Assembly (NCBI GenBank): GCA_029010495.1 | Contig: JAQXKO010000021.1 | Coordinates: 38,426 to 102,425, forward strand | Length of the DNA: 64,000 nt | Direction: 5' to 3' | Source of the DNA: Clostridiales bacterium | GTDB lineage: Bacteria; Bacillota; Clostridia; Lachnospirales; Lachnospiraceae | Shown: piece after piece, positions 26,972 to 36,657 of the stretch | Layout of the letters: each line of letters starts with the position of its first letter | Position numbering within the stretch: the first letter of the stretch is position 1 | The notes under the pieces: model-generated | Database searches by the model: none | Seen by the model: the letters and a program-made list of their open reading frames with translations, nothing else | Told to the model about the DNA's origin: nothing | Position numbers and translations under genes: made by a program

Positions 26972-28117
26972 TTAAAAATCCTCACCATTTCTGGAAAAAC
27001 CAGAGAGCTTTGCTTCTTTGTATTCTGCAAATCTGTCATTGTCAATGGCATCTCGAATCTCACTCATCATTGTATTATAAAAAAACAAATTATGCAATAC
27101 CATTAATCTAAATCCAAGCATTTCTTTTGCTTTTAATAAATGTCTTACATATGCTCTTGAATGATTCCTGCATGTCGGACAGTTACATCCCGGTTCAATC
27201 GGTCTCATATCCGTTTCATACTTCTGATTAAGAAGATTAATCTTGCCGAAATTAGTATACGCATGACCGTGACGTCCGTTTCTGGTCGGATATACACAGT
27301 CAAAGAAATCAATTCCGCGTTCAACCGCCTCCAGAATATTTGCTGGAGTACCTACACCCATAAGATAAGTAGGTTTATTTACGGGAAGATGAGGAACTAC
27401 ATCTTCGATTATTTTGTACATTTCCTCATGCGTTTCGCCAACTGCAAGACCGCCGATTGCATAGCCATCGAGATCAAGCTTAGCTATTTCCTTTGCATGT
27501 TCGATTCTTATATCAGAATATATACCACCCTGGTTAATTCCAAACAGCATCTGCTCCCTGTTAATTGTATCCGGCAAAGAGTTTAGTCTGTCTAATTCAG
27601 TCTTACATCTCACAAGCCAGCGTGAGGTACGGTCAACGCTCTGTTTTATATATTTTTTATCAGCCTTGCTGGGCGGACATTCATCAAAAGCCATTGCAAT
27701 TGTGGAACCAAGGTTAGACTGTATTCTCATACTCTCCTCCGGTCCCATAAAAATCTTCTTGCCGTCAATGTGTGAATTGAAGGAAACTCCCTCCTCCTTT
27801 ATCTTGCGAAGCTTTGCAAGAGAGAACACCTGGAAGCCGCCCGAATCAGTCAGAATAGGCTTATTCCAATTCATAAACTTATGAAGACCTCCAACCTCTT
27901 TTATCAGCTCATCTCCGGGTCTGACATGAAGATGATATGTGTTGCAAAGCTCAACCTGGGTATCAATATCCTTAAGATCAATTGAAGACACACCGCCCTT
28001 AATGGCAGCAACCGTTCCGACATTCATAAAACAAGGAGTCTGAATTGTGCCGTGAACAGTTTTAAATTCACCTCTTTTGGCAGCGCCGTTTTGCTTTATA
28101 AGCCTGTATTCACCCAT
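26972..28117 (-). CDS. tgt: tRNA-guanine transglycosylase (queuine tRNA-ribosyltransferase)
   Basis: 381 residues, normal length. Substrate-binding TDSGGFQVFSL (about 90-100), the catalytic FDCVYPTRNGRHGHA (about 264-278), and the zinc site CNCPTCRNHSRAY with a later His in VLHN are all visible. It exchanges guanine 34 for preQ1 in tRNAs for Asp, Asn, His and Tyr. It lies 9 bp below the DHH gene and 24 bp above yajC, so the three probably form one operon. Confidence 0.97.
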   Translation of the reverse strand: MGEYRLIKQNGAAKRGEFKTVHGTIQTPCFMNVGTVAAIKGGVSSIDLKDIDTQVELCNTYHLHVRPGDELIKEVGGLHKFMNWNKPILTDSGGFQVFSLAKLRKIKEEGVSFNSHIDGKKIFMGPEESMRIQSNLGSTIAMAFDECPPSKADKKYIKQSVDRTSRWLVRCKTELDRLNSLPDTINREQMLFGINQGGIYSDIRIEHAKEIAKLDLDGYAIGGLAVGETHEEMYKIIEDVVPHLPVNKPTYLMGVGTPANILEAVERGIDFFDCVYPTRNGRHGHAYTNFGKINLLNQKYETDMRPIEPGCNCPTCRNHSRAYVRHLLKAKEMLGFRLMVLHNLFFYNTMMSEIRDAIDNDRFAEYKEAKLSGFSRNGEDF

Positions 28118-28126
28118 TATTACCTC

Positions 28127-29110
28127 CTATTCACCTAAAGACATAGCCCAGCTGATTGCATCCATAAATGTTTTTCTGATTGAAAAATCATGATTATCAC
28201 CAAGCTTTAGAACAAATTCGTTCGGAATAAGACCGCCGGCCATAGTCGGGTGTCCGCCTCCGAAACCAATTCCGTTAAGTGCCTTATTAATCATTTTGCC
28301 TGCATTTACATTATCAACCTCAGAGCGAACCGAAAATTTATAACCACCGTTTCTGTCTGCATAAATAATCGAAACATCTACGGCATCGAGCGATAATATA
28401 AAGTCAGAAACCATAGCTATTAATGCATCGGGACAGTCAAAATTAATATGTGCAAAACCAACCCTGTCATATACAACAGTATTTTCAAACGCAGCGCCGT
28501 ATGCACGAAGATCTGATAATTCAACAGTACTGTTTTCAATGGAACGCAGCTTCTGATAATTGGCATATTTATGAAGAAACTGAAAAGCTTCAATATCAAG
28601 TCCTGTTACTCCCCGCTGAAAGTTTGAGGTATCATTTTTAATACCGTATAAAAGAGCTGTTGCAACATCCTCCGAAGGGATAACGCCGCTCTTTAAATAA
28701 TAATCAGTTATTATACTGCTACACGCGCCAACCGGCCTGTGATCAACGAAACGGTATTCATAGTCAGTGACAAAAGGATGATGATCAATGCAGGCCACCT
28801 CATCGCCTATGATATCGGTAAAATTTGAGTTATTCTTCTGACCGTCTACCGTAATAACATAATCACTATCACTAAGATTCTCAACAACATGAACCGGAAA
28901 TATTTCTATATTAAAATAATCAACCATTTTCTTGGTGCTTATTTTATCAATTTTCCCATCATATAATAAAATCGAATCAATACCAAACTGTTTTAAAAAG
29001 TATTGCAGACCCACGGCAGAACCGATTGCATCAGGATCAGGAAAATTATGAGTCTGAATAGATATTTTATGTCCCCTTATTAATCTTATGATTTCCTCAT
29101 ATGGTGTCAT
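28127..29110 (-). CDS. DHH/DHHA1 family phosphoesterase (NrnA-like)
   Basis: 327 residues from the ATG at 29110, which has GGGGAA upstream; an in-frame TTG 18 bp earlier is less likely. The N-terminal domain has FPDPDAIGSAVGLQ and DHHPFVTD, the metal ligands of DHH enzymes, and the C-terminal DHHA1 domain has FGGGHPTMAGG. Nano-RNases/pAp phosphatases of the NrnA type share this plan, but here the usual HxNPDGDA is NFPDPDA, so the substrate may differ. Stop and start codons suggest co-transcription with tgt and yajC. Confidence 0.82.
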   Translation of the reverse strand: MTPYEEIIRLIRGHKISIQTHNFPDPDAIGSAVGLQYFLKQFGIDSILLYDGKIDKISTKKMVDYFNIEIFPVHVVENLSDSDYVITVDGQKNNSNFTDIIGDEVACIDHHPFVTDYEYRFVDHRPVGACSSIITDYYLKSGVIPSEDVATALLYGIKNDTSNFQRGVTGLDIEAFQFLHKYANYQKLRSIENSTVELSDLRAYGAAFENTVVYDRVGFAHINFDCPDALIAMVSDFILSLDAVDVSIIYADRNGGYKFSVRSEVDNVNAGKMINKALNGIGFGGGHPTMAGGLIPNEFVLKLGDNHDFSIRKTFMDAISWAMSLGE

Positions 29111-29148
29111 TTGTGTTCCCCTTACCAAAAAAGATTTTATACAGCAAA

Positions 29149-29176
29149 CAAAAAGGGATGTACATTGTACATCCCT
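29149..29176 (-). terminator. Terminator after tRNA-Trp
   Basis: On the minus strand AGGGATGTAC and GTACATCCCT pair around AAT, followed by TTTTTGTTTG. It starts 8 bases past the tRNA 3' end. Confidence 0.88.
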
Positions 29177-29183
29177 AGATTTA

Positions 29184-29256
29184 CAGGGGCAGTAGGATTC
29201 GAACCCACGACCTGCGGTTTTGGAGACCGATATTCTACCAGCTGAACTATACCCCT
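29184..29256 (-). tRNA. trnW: tRNA-Trp (anticodon CCA)
   Basis: A 73-base cloverleaf on the minus strand. The acceptor stem AGGGGTA pairs with TGCCCCT, the anticodon loop is CTCCAAA with CCA at 29221-29223, and the T arm GTGGG-TTCGAAT-CCTAC is complete. Discriminator G; the 3' CCA is not encoded. A strong promoter lies just upstream and a terminator just downstream, so it is a single-gene transcript. Confidence 0.96.
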
Positions 29257-29275
29257 ACATTTTCAACCGAATGTA

Positions 29276-29304
29276 ATAATACAATATTATATCCAATATG
29301 TCAA
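29276..29304 (-). promoter_or_regulatory. Sigma-A promoter of tRNA-Trp
   Basis: On the minus strand TTGACA (29299-29304), a 17-bp spacer and TATTAT (29276-29281). The predicted start lies about 13 bases before the mature tRNA. Confidence 0.75.
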
Positions 29305-29365
29305 CACAAATTTACATTTTTTTATTTTAAAAAAATATAATTATAATAAAAAAACGTAAAGATAT

Positions 29366-30745
29366 TTAATTATTTATAAGCATAATCATTGCTTCGGCAA
29401 GCATTTCTCTTGTAGAATTCCAAATGGAATTATATTCATTAAGCGATAACGGAGCATTGCCGTTGCCGATATTCATTCTGAGACACGGAATATTCTTGAC
29501 ATTATTTACATAACCCTCAAAGCTTCCGTATCCATCCTTAAGAAATTTAAAATTATCTACAATATGAGAAGATACACTGCCAAGCTGATTTGCATAATCA
29601 TTACATTTCTTAAGCAGGGCTTCATTTTGTCCGAAATAATAATTAAAACTGCTTCCTGAGGTTTTCATATTAATAACCAAATCGGGATTGATTTTGTCGA
29701 TAAGCTTTATCAATGCAAGAGTTTCATTCTCACTCCGGGCTGAATCACCTTTATAATTTTTGCTTCCCGGATAGGAATTACCTCCCGTTTCCTCCCATTT
29801 ATATGGGAAATTCATATTTATATCACAGCCCCTTACATTTCCATCATAAAACATAAGATAATTTTCTATAGAGAGACTGGTTCCGCCATTTGACTGATCT
29901 CTTTCAAACCACTGACTGATATTATCATAATATGTTTTTGTTTTTACCGCATCAAGATAAAACTGACTGATAGCGATACCGTCAGGATTGACCATAGGAA
30001 TAATATGAATACAACAATTATTCAGCAGATCCTTATAACTATATCCTTTATATAATCCTTCAGCTGCATATCGTGCATAATATTCAATATATTTAGCCAG
30101 AACGAGGCTGCTCATGTATTCACAACCCGACATTCCGCCTGTAATAATAATCTTTTTACCGGCATCCGGATTGCCAAGGACTATATCATAAACAGTTCTG
30201 TTATCCCACGATAATCCGATTGCGTATACTTTAACCGCTTCAGGATACTGCTGCCTTATAAGCATAATATCCTCACACATATCGTCATATGTATAAAACT
30301 GTCTTGTTGTCTCCACTATATTTAAAGCCGAAACAGAATATTTAAAATCCTTATCCTTATCAATTTTCAGAGAAGTGATATCGGAATTTGAAATAAAAAA
30401 CACCTTATCATCTAACGAAATCTTGCTGTAACCGTTTTCACTTAATGAAGTTCTGACAAGTTCGGTGCCATACTGCAGATTATCTGCCTTTTCACCTTCG
30501 GAATCTGCTGTTTTCAAAAGATTTGCATTATCCTTTGAAACATAGACCAGATCGTTTGTAATCATATATCCGTCTTCATCATATTCTGGTACAATATTGA
30601 TATTTTCACCAGGCACATTAGAAAAAATATGCTCATAGCTGTTGATTTTTTCATCGGAAACAATGTTTTCTTTTTTATTGCCGCATGCAGATAATGTCAG
30701 CGAAGCAGCCAATGTTAATATCAATATTTTTCTGCGCATATTCAT
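29366..30745 (-). CDS. Lipoprotein with SH3-like domain and catalytically degenerate M14 carboxypeptidase domain
   Basis: 459 residues. A signal peptide ends in lipobox LSAC (C21), so the protein should be anchored outside the membrane. Residues about 65-127 look like a bacterial SH3 domain, and 145-455 align by pattern to M14 zinc carboxypeptidases (VNPDG, NFPYKW, PGSKNYKG). The catalytic residues are gone: the HxxE motif reads SGCE (S206, E209), the third zinc ligand is K361 in NMKTSG, and the general-base Glu is N425. It is probably a binding protein for peptides or peptidoglycan rather than an enzyme. It is a stand-alone gene below radA. Confidence 0.8.
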   Translation of the reverse strand: MNMRRKILILTLAASLTLSACGNKKENIVSDEKINSYEHIFSNVPGENINIVPEYDEDGYMITNDLVYVSKDNANLLKTADSEGEKADNLQYGTELVRTSLSENGYSKISLDDKVFFISNSDITSLKIDKDKDFKYSVSALNIVETTRQFYTYDDMCEDIMLIRQQYPEAVKVYAIGLSWDNRTVYDIVLGNPDAGKKIIITGGMSGCEYMSSLVLAKYIEYYARYAAEGLYKGYSYKDLLNNCCIHIIPMVNPDGIAISQFYLDAVKTKTYYDNISQWFERDQSNGGTSLSIENYLMFYDGNVRGCDINMNFPYKWEETGGNSYPGSKNYKGDSARSENETLALIKLIDKINPDLVINMKTSGSSFNYYFGQNEALLKKCNDYANQLGSVSSHIVDNFKFLKDGYGSFEGYVNNVKNIPCLRMNIGNGNAPLSLNEYNSIWNSTREMLAEAMIMLINN

Positions 30746-30844
30746 CCTTTGTACCCCCCTGCATAATATTTAATTTAATAATTCAAACGGATAAATTACC
30801 TTCGCCCGCTTATGTAATATTTTCAAGTCATTAAGACTGATAAA

Positions 30845-32212
30845 CTATATTATATCTCTTAACTCTCTGATATTTTCTATGCCGGTTATCTTAACCTCAT
30901 CATCAAGCCTTTCATGTTTTATCTGCTTTATACATGCCTTCGGCACTATTAATAGCCTGTAACCGAGCTTAACAGCCTCATTTACCCTTGCTGCGGCATT
31001 GCTTACTGCCCTTACCTCGCCTGTTAAGCCAACCTCGCCAAATACCATTGTCTTTTCAGGCAGCGGTCTGTTGGAAAAGCCTGACATAATTGTCGCAATA
31101 ATACTTAAATCAAGCGAGGGGTCATTTATTTTCATTCCGCCTGCCACATTAATATAACAGTCGCACCCCGAAAGATGAATCCCCATTCTTTTTTCCATCA
31201 CGGCCATTAAAAGATTTACCCTGTTATAATCCGTGCCGGCAGCAGTTCTTCTGGGCATATTGAAATTTGTCTGACAGACCAGAGCCTGAACCTCCAGCAT
31301 GATAGGTCTTGTGCCTTCCATAACACAGGTAACAACCGAGCCCGGTTCTCCTTCCGGCATACCCTCAAGCATATGTTCGCTTGGATTCGATACTTCCTTA
31401 AGTCCTGATTTTACCATTTCAAAAACGCCAATTTCATTTGTTGAGCCAAAACGATTTTTAACAGAACGCAAAATTCTAAAGAAGGAGGTGTTTTCCCCTT
31501 CAAAGTATAACACGGTATCCACCATATGTTCAAGCATTCTCGGACCTGCTACCGTGCCCTCCTTTGTAACATGTCCGATAATAAATATTGAAATATTCTG
31601 CTCCTTTGCAATTCTGAGGAGCGTCTGCGTGGTTTCCCTGACCTGAGATACTGAGCCTGTCTGCGAATCTACCGAATCATTATACATAGTCTGTATTGAA
31701 TCAATGATAACAACACGCGGCATCATATCATAAATCTGTGAAACAACATTATTTACATCAGTCGTACAAAGTAATTTAAGCTCATCCGAAAAAGTTCCGA
31801 TACGATCTGCCCTGAGCTTAATCTGTCTTAGGCTTTCCTCCCCCGAAACATATAATACGCTGTGTCCGGTATCAGTGAGATTTCTGCACATCTGAAGCAA
31901 CAGTGTTGATTTCCCTATGCCCGGGTCTCCGCCTACAAGTATGAGCGATCCTGTAACAATACCGCCGCCGAGGACCCTGTCCAGTTCATTAATTCCTGTT
32001 GAAATCCTGTCCTCAGCTTCCATATCAACGTCCCTAAGGGTCTGTCTCATAACCATAGTATTCCCGGAATTATTTTTTTTGCCCGGCGTGATTTTATTAT
32101 CCGGCGCCTCTACAAATGTATTCCATTCCCTGCAGGCAGGACACTGTCCCACCCACTTTGTCTGTTCGTTGCCACAGGCACTGCAGAAAAATAAAGTCTT
32201 ATTTTTTGCCAA
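30845..32212 (-). CDS. radA: DNA repair protein RadA
   Basis: 455 residues. An N-terminal zinc finger (CSACGN..CPAC), a RecA-like core with Walker A GGDPGIGKST (about 95-104), the RadA signature KNRFGST and a C-terminal Lon-protease-like domain are all present. RadA is a branch-migration helicase in recombination and repair. The start is TTG at 32212, supported by GGAGG 5 bases upstream that overlaps the clpC stop codon. clpC and radA are therefore tightly linked, as in many Firmicutes. Confidence 0.95.
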   Translation of the reverse strand: MAKNKTLFFCSACGNEQTKWVGQCPACREWNTFVEAPDNKITPGKKNNSGNTMVMRQTLRDVDMEAEDRISTGINELDRVLGGGIVTGSLILVGGDPGIGKSTLLLQMCRNLTDTGHSVLYVSGEESLRQIKLRADRIGTFSDELKLLCTTDVNNVVSQIYDMMPRVVIIDSIQTMYNDSVDSQTGSVSQVRETTQTLLRIAKEQNISIFIIGHVTKEGTVAGPRMLEHMVDTVLYFEGENTSFFRILRSVKNRFGSTNEIGVFEMVKSGLKEVSNPSEHMLEGMPEGEPGSVVTCVMEGTRPIMLEVQALVCQTNFNMPRRTAAGTDYNRVNLLMAVMEKRMGIHLSGCDCYINVAGGMKINDPSLDLSIIATIMSGFSNRPLPEKTMVFGEVGLTGEVRAVSNAAARVNEAVKLGYRLLIVPKACIKQIKHERLDDEVKITGIENIRELRDII

Positions 32213-32221
32213 CTCCGCCTC

Positions 32222-34642
32222 CTATAACTGTATATACACCTTATCATCCTTAAGCTTTAGATAAATATCCTCTCTGCCTGCAAATGAGCCCTTAAGCACT
32301 TCATCCGAAATAATATCCTCGATATTATCCTGAATGGCTCTCTTAAGCGGTCTGGCTCCGTATTTAGGCTCATACCCCTTCTTTGCGATATAATCAACAA
32401 CCTGCTTTGAAACATGAAGCTTAAGGTTAAGACTGTTCTTTATTCTTGCCGAAAGCTCATTGAGCATAATTTTTACAATTTCCGCAACTTCCTTCTCGGT
32501 TATACGTTTAAATACAACTATATCATCAATTCTGTTAAGAAATTCAGGCTTGAATATATTTTTTATTTCATTCATAACACCGTTTTTCATTAATTCATAA
32601 TCAGCCGCAGAATCAGTTTCTTTACTGAACCCAAGACGCTTAGGACTGATTATTGACGAAGCTCCGGCATTACTTGTCATGATAATAATTGTATTTTTAA
32701 AATCTACCTTTCTGCCCTGACTGTCTGTCACATGTCCTTCGTCAAGTATCTGAAGAAGAATGTTGAATACGTCAGGGTGAGCCTTTTCTATCTCATCAAA
32801 CAGCACAATTGAATACGGATTTCTTCTTACTCTTTCAGACAGCTGTCCTCCGTCATCAAAGCCGACATATCCCGGAGGCGAACCAATCATTTTTGAAACG
32901 CTGTGCTTTTCCATATATTCCGACATATCAACTCTGATAATTGCACTTTCCTTCCCGAACAATGCCACGGCAAGTGCCTTACAAAGCTCTGTTTTACCGA
33001 CACCTGTCGGTCCGAGAAAAAGAAAAGTGCCGATAGGCTTTCGAGGATCCTTTATGCCTGTACGACCGCGTCTGATAGCCTTTGATACGACGCTTACGGC
33101 CTCTTCCTGACCGATTACTCTTTTACTCAGTGTCTTTTCAAGGTTAAGCAGCTTATCATTTTCAGACTGGGTAAGCTTTGTAACAGGAATTTTTGTCCAG
33201 TTACTTACTATCTTTGCAACATCCTCCCTACTAACCTTTACGGGTTTACGGCTTTTTGATGACTTAACCCTCAAAAGCTTACTATTGATCCTGTCTTCCT
33301 CCTCATTAAGCTCATGCATCATCGGAATATTTAACTCCTCAAGACATTTATCTTTAAGGTGTTTAATCTCGATAAGTCTGTTTTCATATTCCAAGAGCTC
33401 TTTATTAATCTTGAAGCCGCTCAGCTTTGCCATGGAACATGCTTCGTCAAGAAGATCAATCGCCTTGTCGGGATGGAATCTGTCATTTACATATCTGCCC
33501 GACAGGTATACACAGTCCTCGATTACCTCGTCACTTATAACAGTGTTATGATATTTTTCAAAATAGCTTCTGAGTCCCTTCAAAATGTTAATTGTATCTT
33601 CTGTGTCAGGCTCTTCGATTACTATAGGCTGAAAACGCCTCTCAAGTGCAGAATCCTTTTCAATGTGTTTGCGATATTCTTCCCTTGTGGTTGCTCCTAT
33701 AATCTTAATCTCGCCGCGTGACAGACTTGGCTTTAATATATTGGCTGCATCCATTGAGCCCTCTGCTCCGCCTGCACCGATAATAGTATGAATTTCATCA
33801 AGAAACAGAATAATATTGCCGCATTCCTTTACTTCATTAATAAGCTTTTTAATACGCTCCTCAAATTCACCTCTGTACTTTGATCCGGCTACCATTCCTG
33901 ACAGATCAAGAGTGAGTATTCTCATACCTTTCATTATGTCAGGTACCGCATCTCGTGCAATAAGATCGGCAAGACCCTCTACAACAGCTGTTTTACCGAC
34001 GCCCGGCTCACCGATAAGGCATGGGTTATTTTTATTTTTACGGCACAGAACCTGAATGATTCTGGTCATTTCTTTTTCGCGTCCTATACACGGATCAAGC
34101 TTCTTCTGTTTTGCAATTGATGTCAGATCCTTTGTATACTGGTCCAGAAAGGCCGAGTTGCCGGATACATGCTTTTTGAGATTATTCATCTCCTTCTTTA
34201 TGTCTGCTCCCGAGTAACCGCATGCCTGGAGTGTTGCAACATAAATGTCCGCAAGATTAAGCTTAAGTGTATTTAATATTCTGTCTGCAACACAGTCTTT
34301 CTCCCTAAGCAGAGATAAAAGAATATGACTTGTTCCTATTTCGTCATTACCGTGTCTTGCAGCCTCATCTTTTGACTGTTCGAGTATTCTTAATGCACGC
34401 TCGGACATGTTAACTGCAGCTTCCGAATATATTAAATCATCCTCATTTATTGATAAATCAGATAATATGTTTTCATAATCATCAATTTTGACAAAGTTTA
34501 ACAGAACATCCTTTGCAACTCCCGGAATTTTCATAAGAGCCAAAAGAATATGCTCACTTCCAACATATCTGTGGTTGTAGCTAAGCGCAATATCTCCCGC
34601 CATGGCAAGAGCTTTTTTTGCATTATTAGTATAACCTGTCAT
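32222..34642 (-). CDS. clpC: ATP-dependent Clp protease ATP-binding subunit ClpC
   Basis: 806 residues: Clp N-domain repeats (1-145), first AAA module with [13 protein letters not shown], middle/UVR-like coiled coil (about 410-460), second AAA module with [13 protein letters not shown] and [21 protein letters not shown], and a C-terminal D2-small domain. ClpC unfolds proteins and feeds them to ClpP. The usual partners ctsR, mcsA and mcsB are not adjacent; radA is. GGGAGG precedes the start. Confidence 0.95.
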   Translation of the reverse strand: MTGYTNNAKKALAMAGDIALSYNHRYVGSEHILLALMKIPGVAKDVLLNFVKIDDYENILSDLSINEDDLIYSEAAVNMSERALRILEQSKDEAARHGNDEIGTSHILLSLLREKDCVADRILNTLKLNLADIYVATLQACGYSGADIKKEMNNLKKHVSGNSAFLDQYTKDLTSIAKQKKLDPCIGREKEMTRIIQVLCRKNKNNPCLIGEPGVGKTAVVEGLADLIARDAVPDIMKGMRILTLDLSGMVAGSKYRGEFEERIKKLINEVKECGNIILFLDEIHTIIGAGGAEGSMDAANILKPSLSRGEIKIIGATTREEYRKHIEKDSALERRFQPIVIEEPDTEDTINILKGLRSYFEKYHNTVISDEVIEDCVYLSGRYVNDRFHPDKAIDLLDEACSMAKLSGFKINKELLEYENRLIEIKHLKDKCLEELNIPMMHELNEEEDRINSKLLRVKSSKSRKPVKVSREDVAKIVSNWTKIPVTKLTQSENDKLLNLEKTLSKRVIGQEEAVSVVSKAIRRGRTGIKDPRKPIGTFLFLGPTGVGKTELCKALAVALFGKESAIIRVDMSEYMEKHSVSKMIGSPPGYVGFDDGGQLSERVRRNPYSIVLFDEIEKAHPDVFNILLQILDEGHVTDSQGRKVDFKNTIIIMTSNAGASSIISPKRLGFSKETDSAADYELMKNGVMNEIKNIFKPEFLNRIDDIVVFKRITEKEVAEIVKIMLNELSARIKNSLNLKLHVSKQVVDYIAKKGYEPKYGARPLKRAIQDNIEDIISDEVLKGSFAGREDIYLKLKDDKVYIQL

Positions 34643-34689
34643 CTAAACCTCCCAAAATAAGACATTTTTCGTATGCCTTATAATTGCGG

Positions 34690-34713
34690 AAAAGGTGCAG
34701 CATATGCTACACC
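34690..34713 (-). terminator. Probable terminator after purD
   Basis: GGTGTAGCA and TGCTGCACC form a compact stem on the minus strand followed by TTTTCC. It separates purD from clpC. The T tract is short. Confidence 0.5.
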
Positions 34714-34742
34714 ATTCCCACTGAATAAAAATAATTATAATA

Positions 34743-36017
34743 TTAAGCTTCGTCAATAGCCTTGCCGATGTCATGTCTGTAATACTTGTTTTTAAAGTCA
34801 ACAAGGTCAACATATTCATATGCATTGGCACGGGCCTCCTTCAGTGTCTTTCCTGTTGCCGTTACACCAAGCACACGACCACCGTTTGTCACAATATCCC
34901 CGTTTTCATTAAACTTGGTACCGGCATGGAAAAGATAACGTCCCGGAACATTTTTGAAATTCTCCATTCCTGTGATTTTGAAGCCCTTTTCATATTTAAG
35001 AGGATAACCATCTGACGCAAGAATAACACATACACAGGCATTATCCTCAAATTTTAAATCAATTTTGTCGAGCTTTCCATCAATACATGCATTAATAACA
35101 TCAATAATGTCATTCTGCAGTCTCGGAAGGACAACCTGAGCTTCAGGATCACCGAATCTTGCATTATATTCAAGTACCTTAGGACCGTCTGGAGTAAGCA
35201 TAAGTCCCACAAAAAGAACTCCCGTAAAATCCCTTCCTTCAGCCTTCATGGCCGCCATTGTCTTTGAATAAATATTTTCCTCACAGAATTTCTTAACCTC
35301 TTCAGTATAAAACGGTGACGGTGAAAAATTACCCATACCGCCGGTATTAAGTCCCTGATCGCCATCCTTAGCTCTCTTGTGATCCTGGGCACTTGTCATA
35401 GGCTTAATGGTCGTGCCGTCACAGAAGCAGAGAACACTTACCTCGCGACCGGTCATAAACTCTTCAATAACCATTTTGTTGCCGGCAGAACCAAACTGCT
35501 TATCAAGCATAATGGACTTGACGCCTTCCTTTGCTTCTTCAAGCGTCTGACAAATTAATACGCCCTTTCCGAGTGCAAGGCCGTCCGCCTTTAAAACAAT
35601 AGGCATATTTGCTGTTTCAAGATATTCCAGAGCCTTCTCAGGATCATCAAAGTTTTCATATGCAGCGGATGGTATTCCGTATTTTTTCATAAGATCCTTT
35701 GAAAAAGCCTTACTGCCCTCAATGATGGCAGCATTTTTTCTTGGTCCGAATACTCTGAGCCCTTCTGCCTCAAATACATCAACAATTCCTCCAACTAACG
35801 GATCATCCATCCCGATAATCGTTAAGTCAATACAATTATCCTTTGCAAATGACACAAGCCTGTCAAATTCCATAGCCTTAATATCAACAAGCTCAGCATA
35901 TTCGGCAATTCCGGCATTGCCCGGTGCACAATATATCTTATCAACCTGACTGCTTTTAGCAACTGCCATACAGATGGCATGCTCTCTGCCGCCACTACCA
36001 ACAACTAATACTTTCAT
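34743..36017 (-). CDS. purD: Phosphoribosylamine-glycine ligase
   Basis: 424 residues from 36017 (GAGG upstream; the longer in-frame start overlaps purN). The N-terminal VLVVGSGGREHAI, the ATP-grasp residues LKADGLALGKGV and the C-terminal LEYNARFGDPEAQ are diagnostic. It joins phosphoribosylamine and glycine to give GAR, step two of purine synthesis. It is the last gene of purE-purM-purN-purD. Confidence 0.96.
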   Translation of the reverse strand: MKVLVVGSGGREHAICMAVAKSSQVDKIYCAPGNAGIAEYAELVDIKAMEFDRLVSFAKDNCIDLTIIGMDDPLVGGIVDVFEAEGLRVFGPRKNAAIIEGSKAFSKDLMKKYGIPSAAYENFDDPEKALEYLETANMPIVLKADGLALGKGVLICQTLEEAKEGVKSIMLDKQFGSAGNKMVIEEFMTGREVSVLCFCDGTTIKPMTSAQDHKRAKDGDQGLNTGGMGNFSPSPFYTEEVKKFCEENIYSKTMAAMKAEGRDFTGVLFVGLMLTPDGPKVLEYNARFGDPEAQVVLPRLQNDIIDVINACIDGKLDKIDLKFEDNACVCVILASDGYPLKYEKGFKITGMENFKNVPGRYLFHAGTKFNENGDIVTNGGRVLGVTATGKTLKEARANAYEYVDLVDFKNKYYRHDIGKAIDEA

Positions 36018-36027
36018 ACTTACCTCG

Positions 36028-36657
36028 CTACTCTTCAATGTAAAAATTACCGTTTGAGTCCTTTTTAATCATATTATGAGCAAATGCATTAATGGCAGCC
36101 GGTAATATCTGCCATTCAGCCTCCTCCATAACCCTGCGCTGTAATACCTCAGGCGTATCATCCGGCTTTGTATATACAGCTTTCTGGATAATAACAGGAC
36201 CTGTATCGGTTCCGTCATCAACAAAATGAACGGTCGCTCCCGTCACCTTAACTCCCCTCTTCAGCGCACGTCTGTGAACCTCAAGTCCGTAATAACCGTC
36301 ACCACAGAAGGATGGAATCAGTGAAGGATGAATATTCATGATTTTCTCAGGATACTTATCAATAAGTGTCTTAGGTAATATAGTAAGAAAGCCTGCCAGC
36401 ACGATAAGGTCGGGACTGTATGAGTCAATAGCATCAATCAACGCCTTATCTCTTGCCTCCGCACTTTCAAAATCCTTTCTGTAAACTACTGACGAAGGTA
36501 TACCTGCATTATTACATCTTGTTATTGCATAAGCAGACGGATTACTTGCTATTACTCCCACAATCTCGGTATCTGTTATCTTACCTGAATTAATTGCATC
36601 AATAACAGCCTGAAGATTTGTACCGCCTCCGCTTACAAGAACAACTATTCTCAGCAT
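36028..36657 (-). CDS. purN: Phosphoribosylglycinamide formyltransferase
   Basis: 209 residues. VLVSGGGTNLQAVIDA at the N-terminus, the catalytic NIHPSLIPSF (Asn and His) and VDDGTDTGPVI with the catalytic Asp identify the 10-formyl-THF-dependent GAR transformylase. Its start overlaps the end of purM by 7 bp and its stop lies 10 bp before purD. Confidence 0.96.
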   Translation of the reverse strand: MLRIVVLVSGGGTNLQAVIDAINSGKITDTEIVGVIASNPSAYAITRCNNAGIPSSVVYRKDFESAEARDKALIDAIDSYSPDLIVLAGFLTILPKTLIDKYPEKIMNIHPSLIPSFCGDGYYGLEVHRRALKRGVKVTGATVHFVDDGTDTGPVIIQKAVYTKPDDTPEVLQRRVMEEAEWQILPAAINAFAHNMIKKDSNGNFYIEE

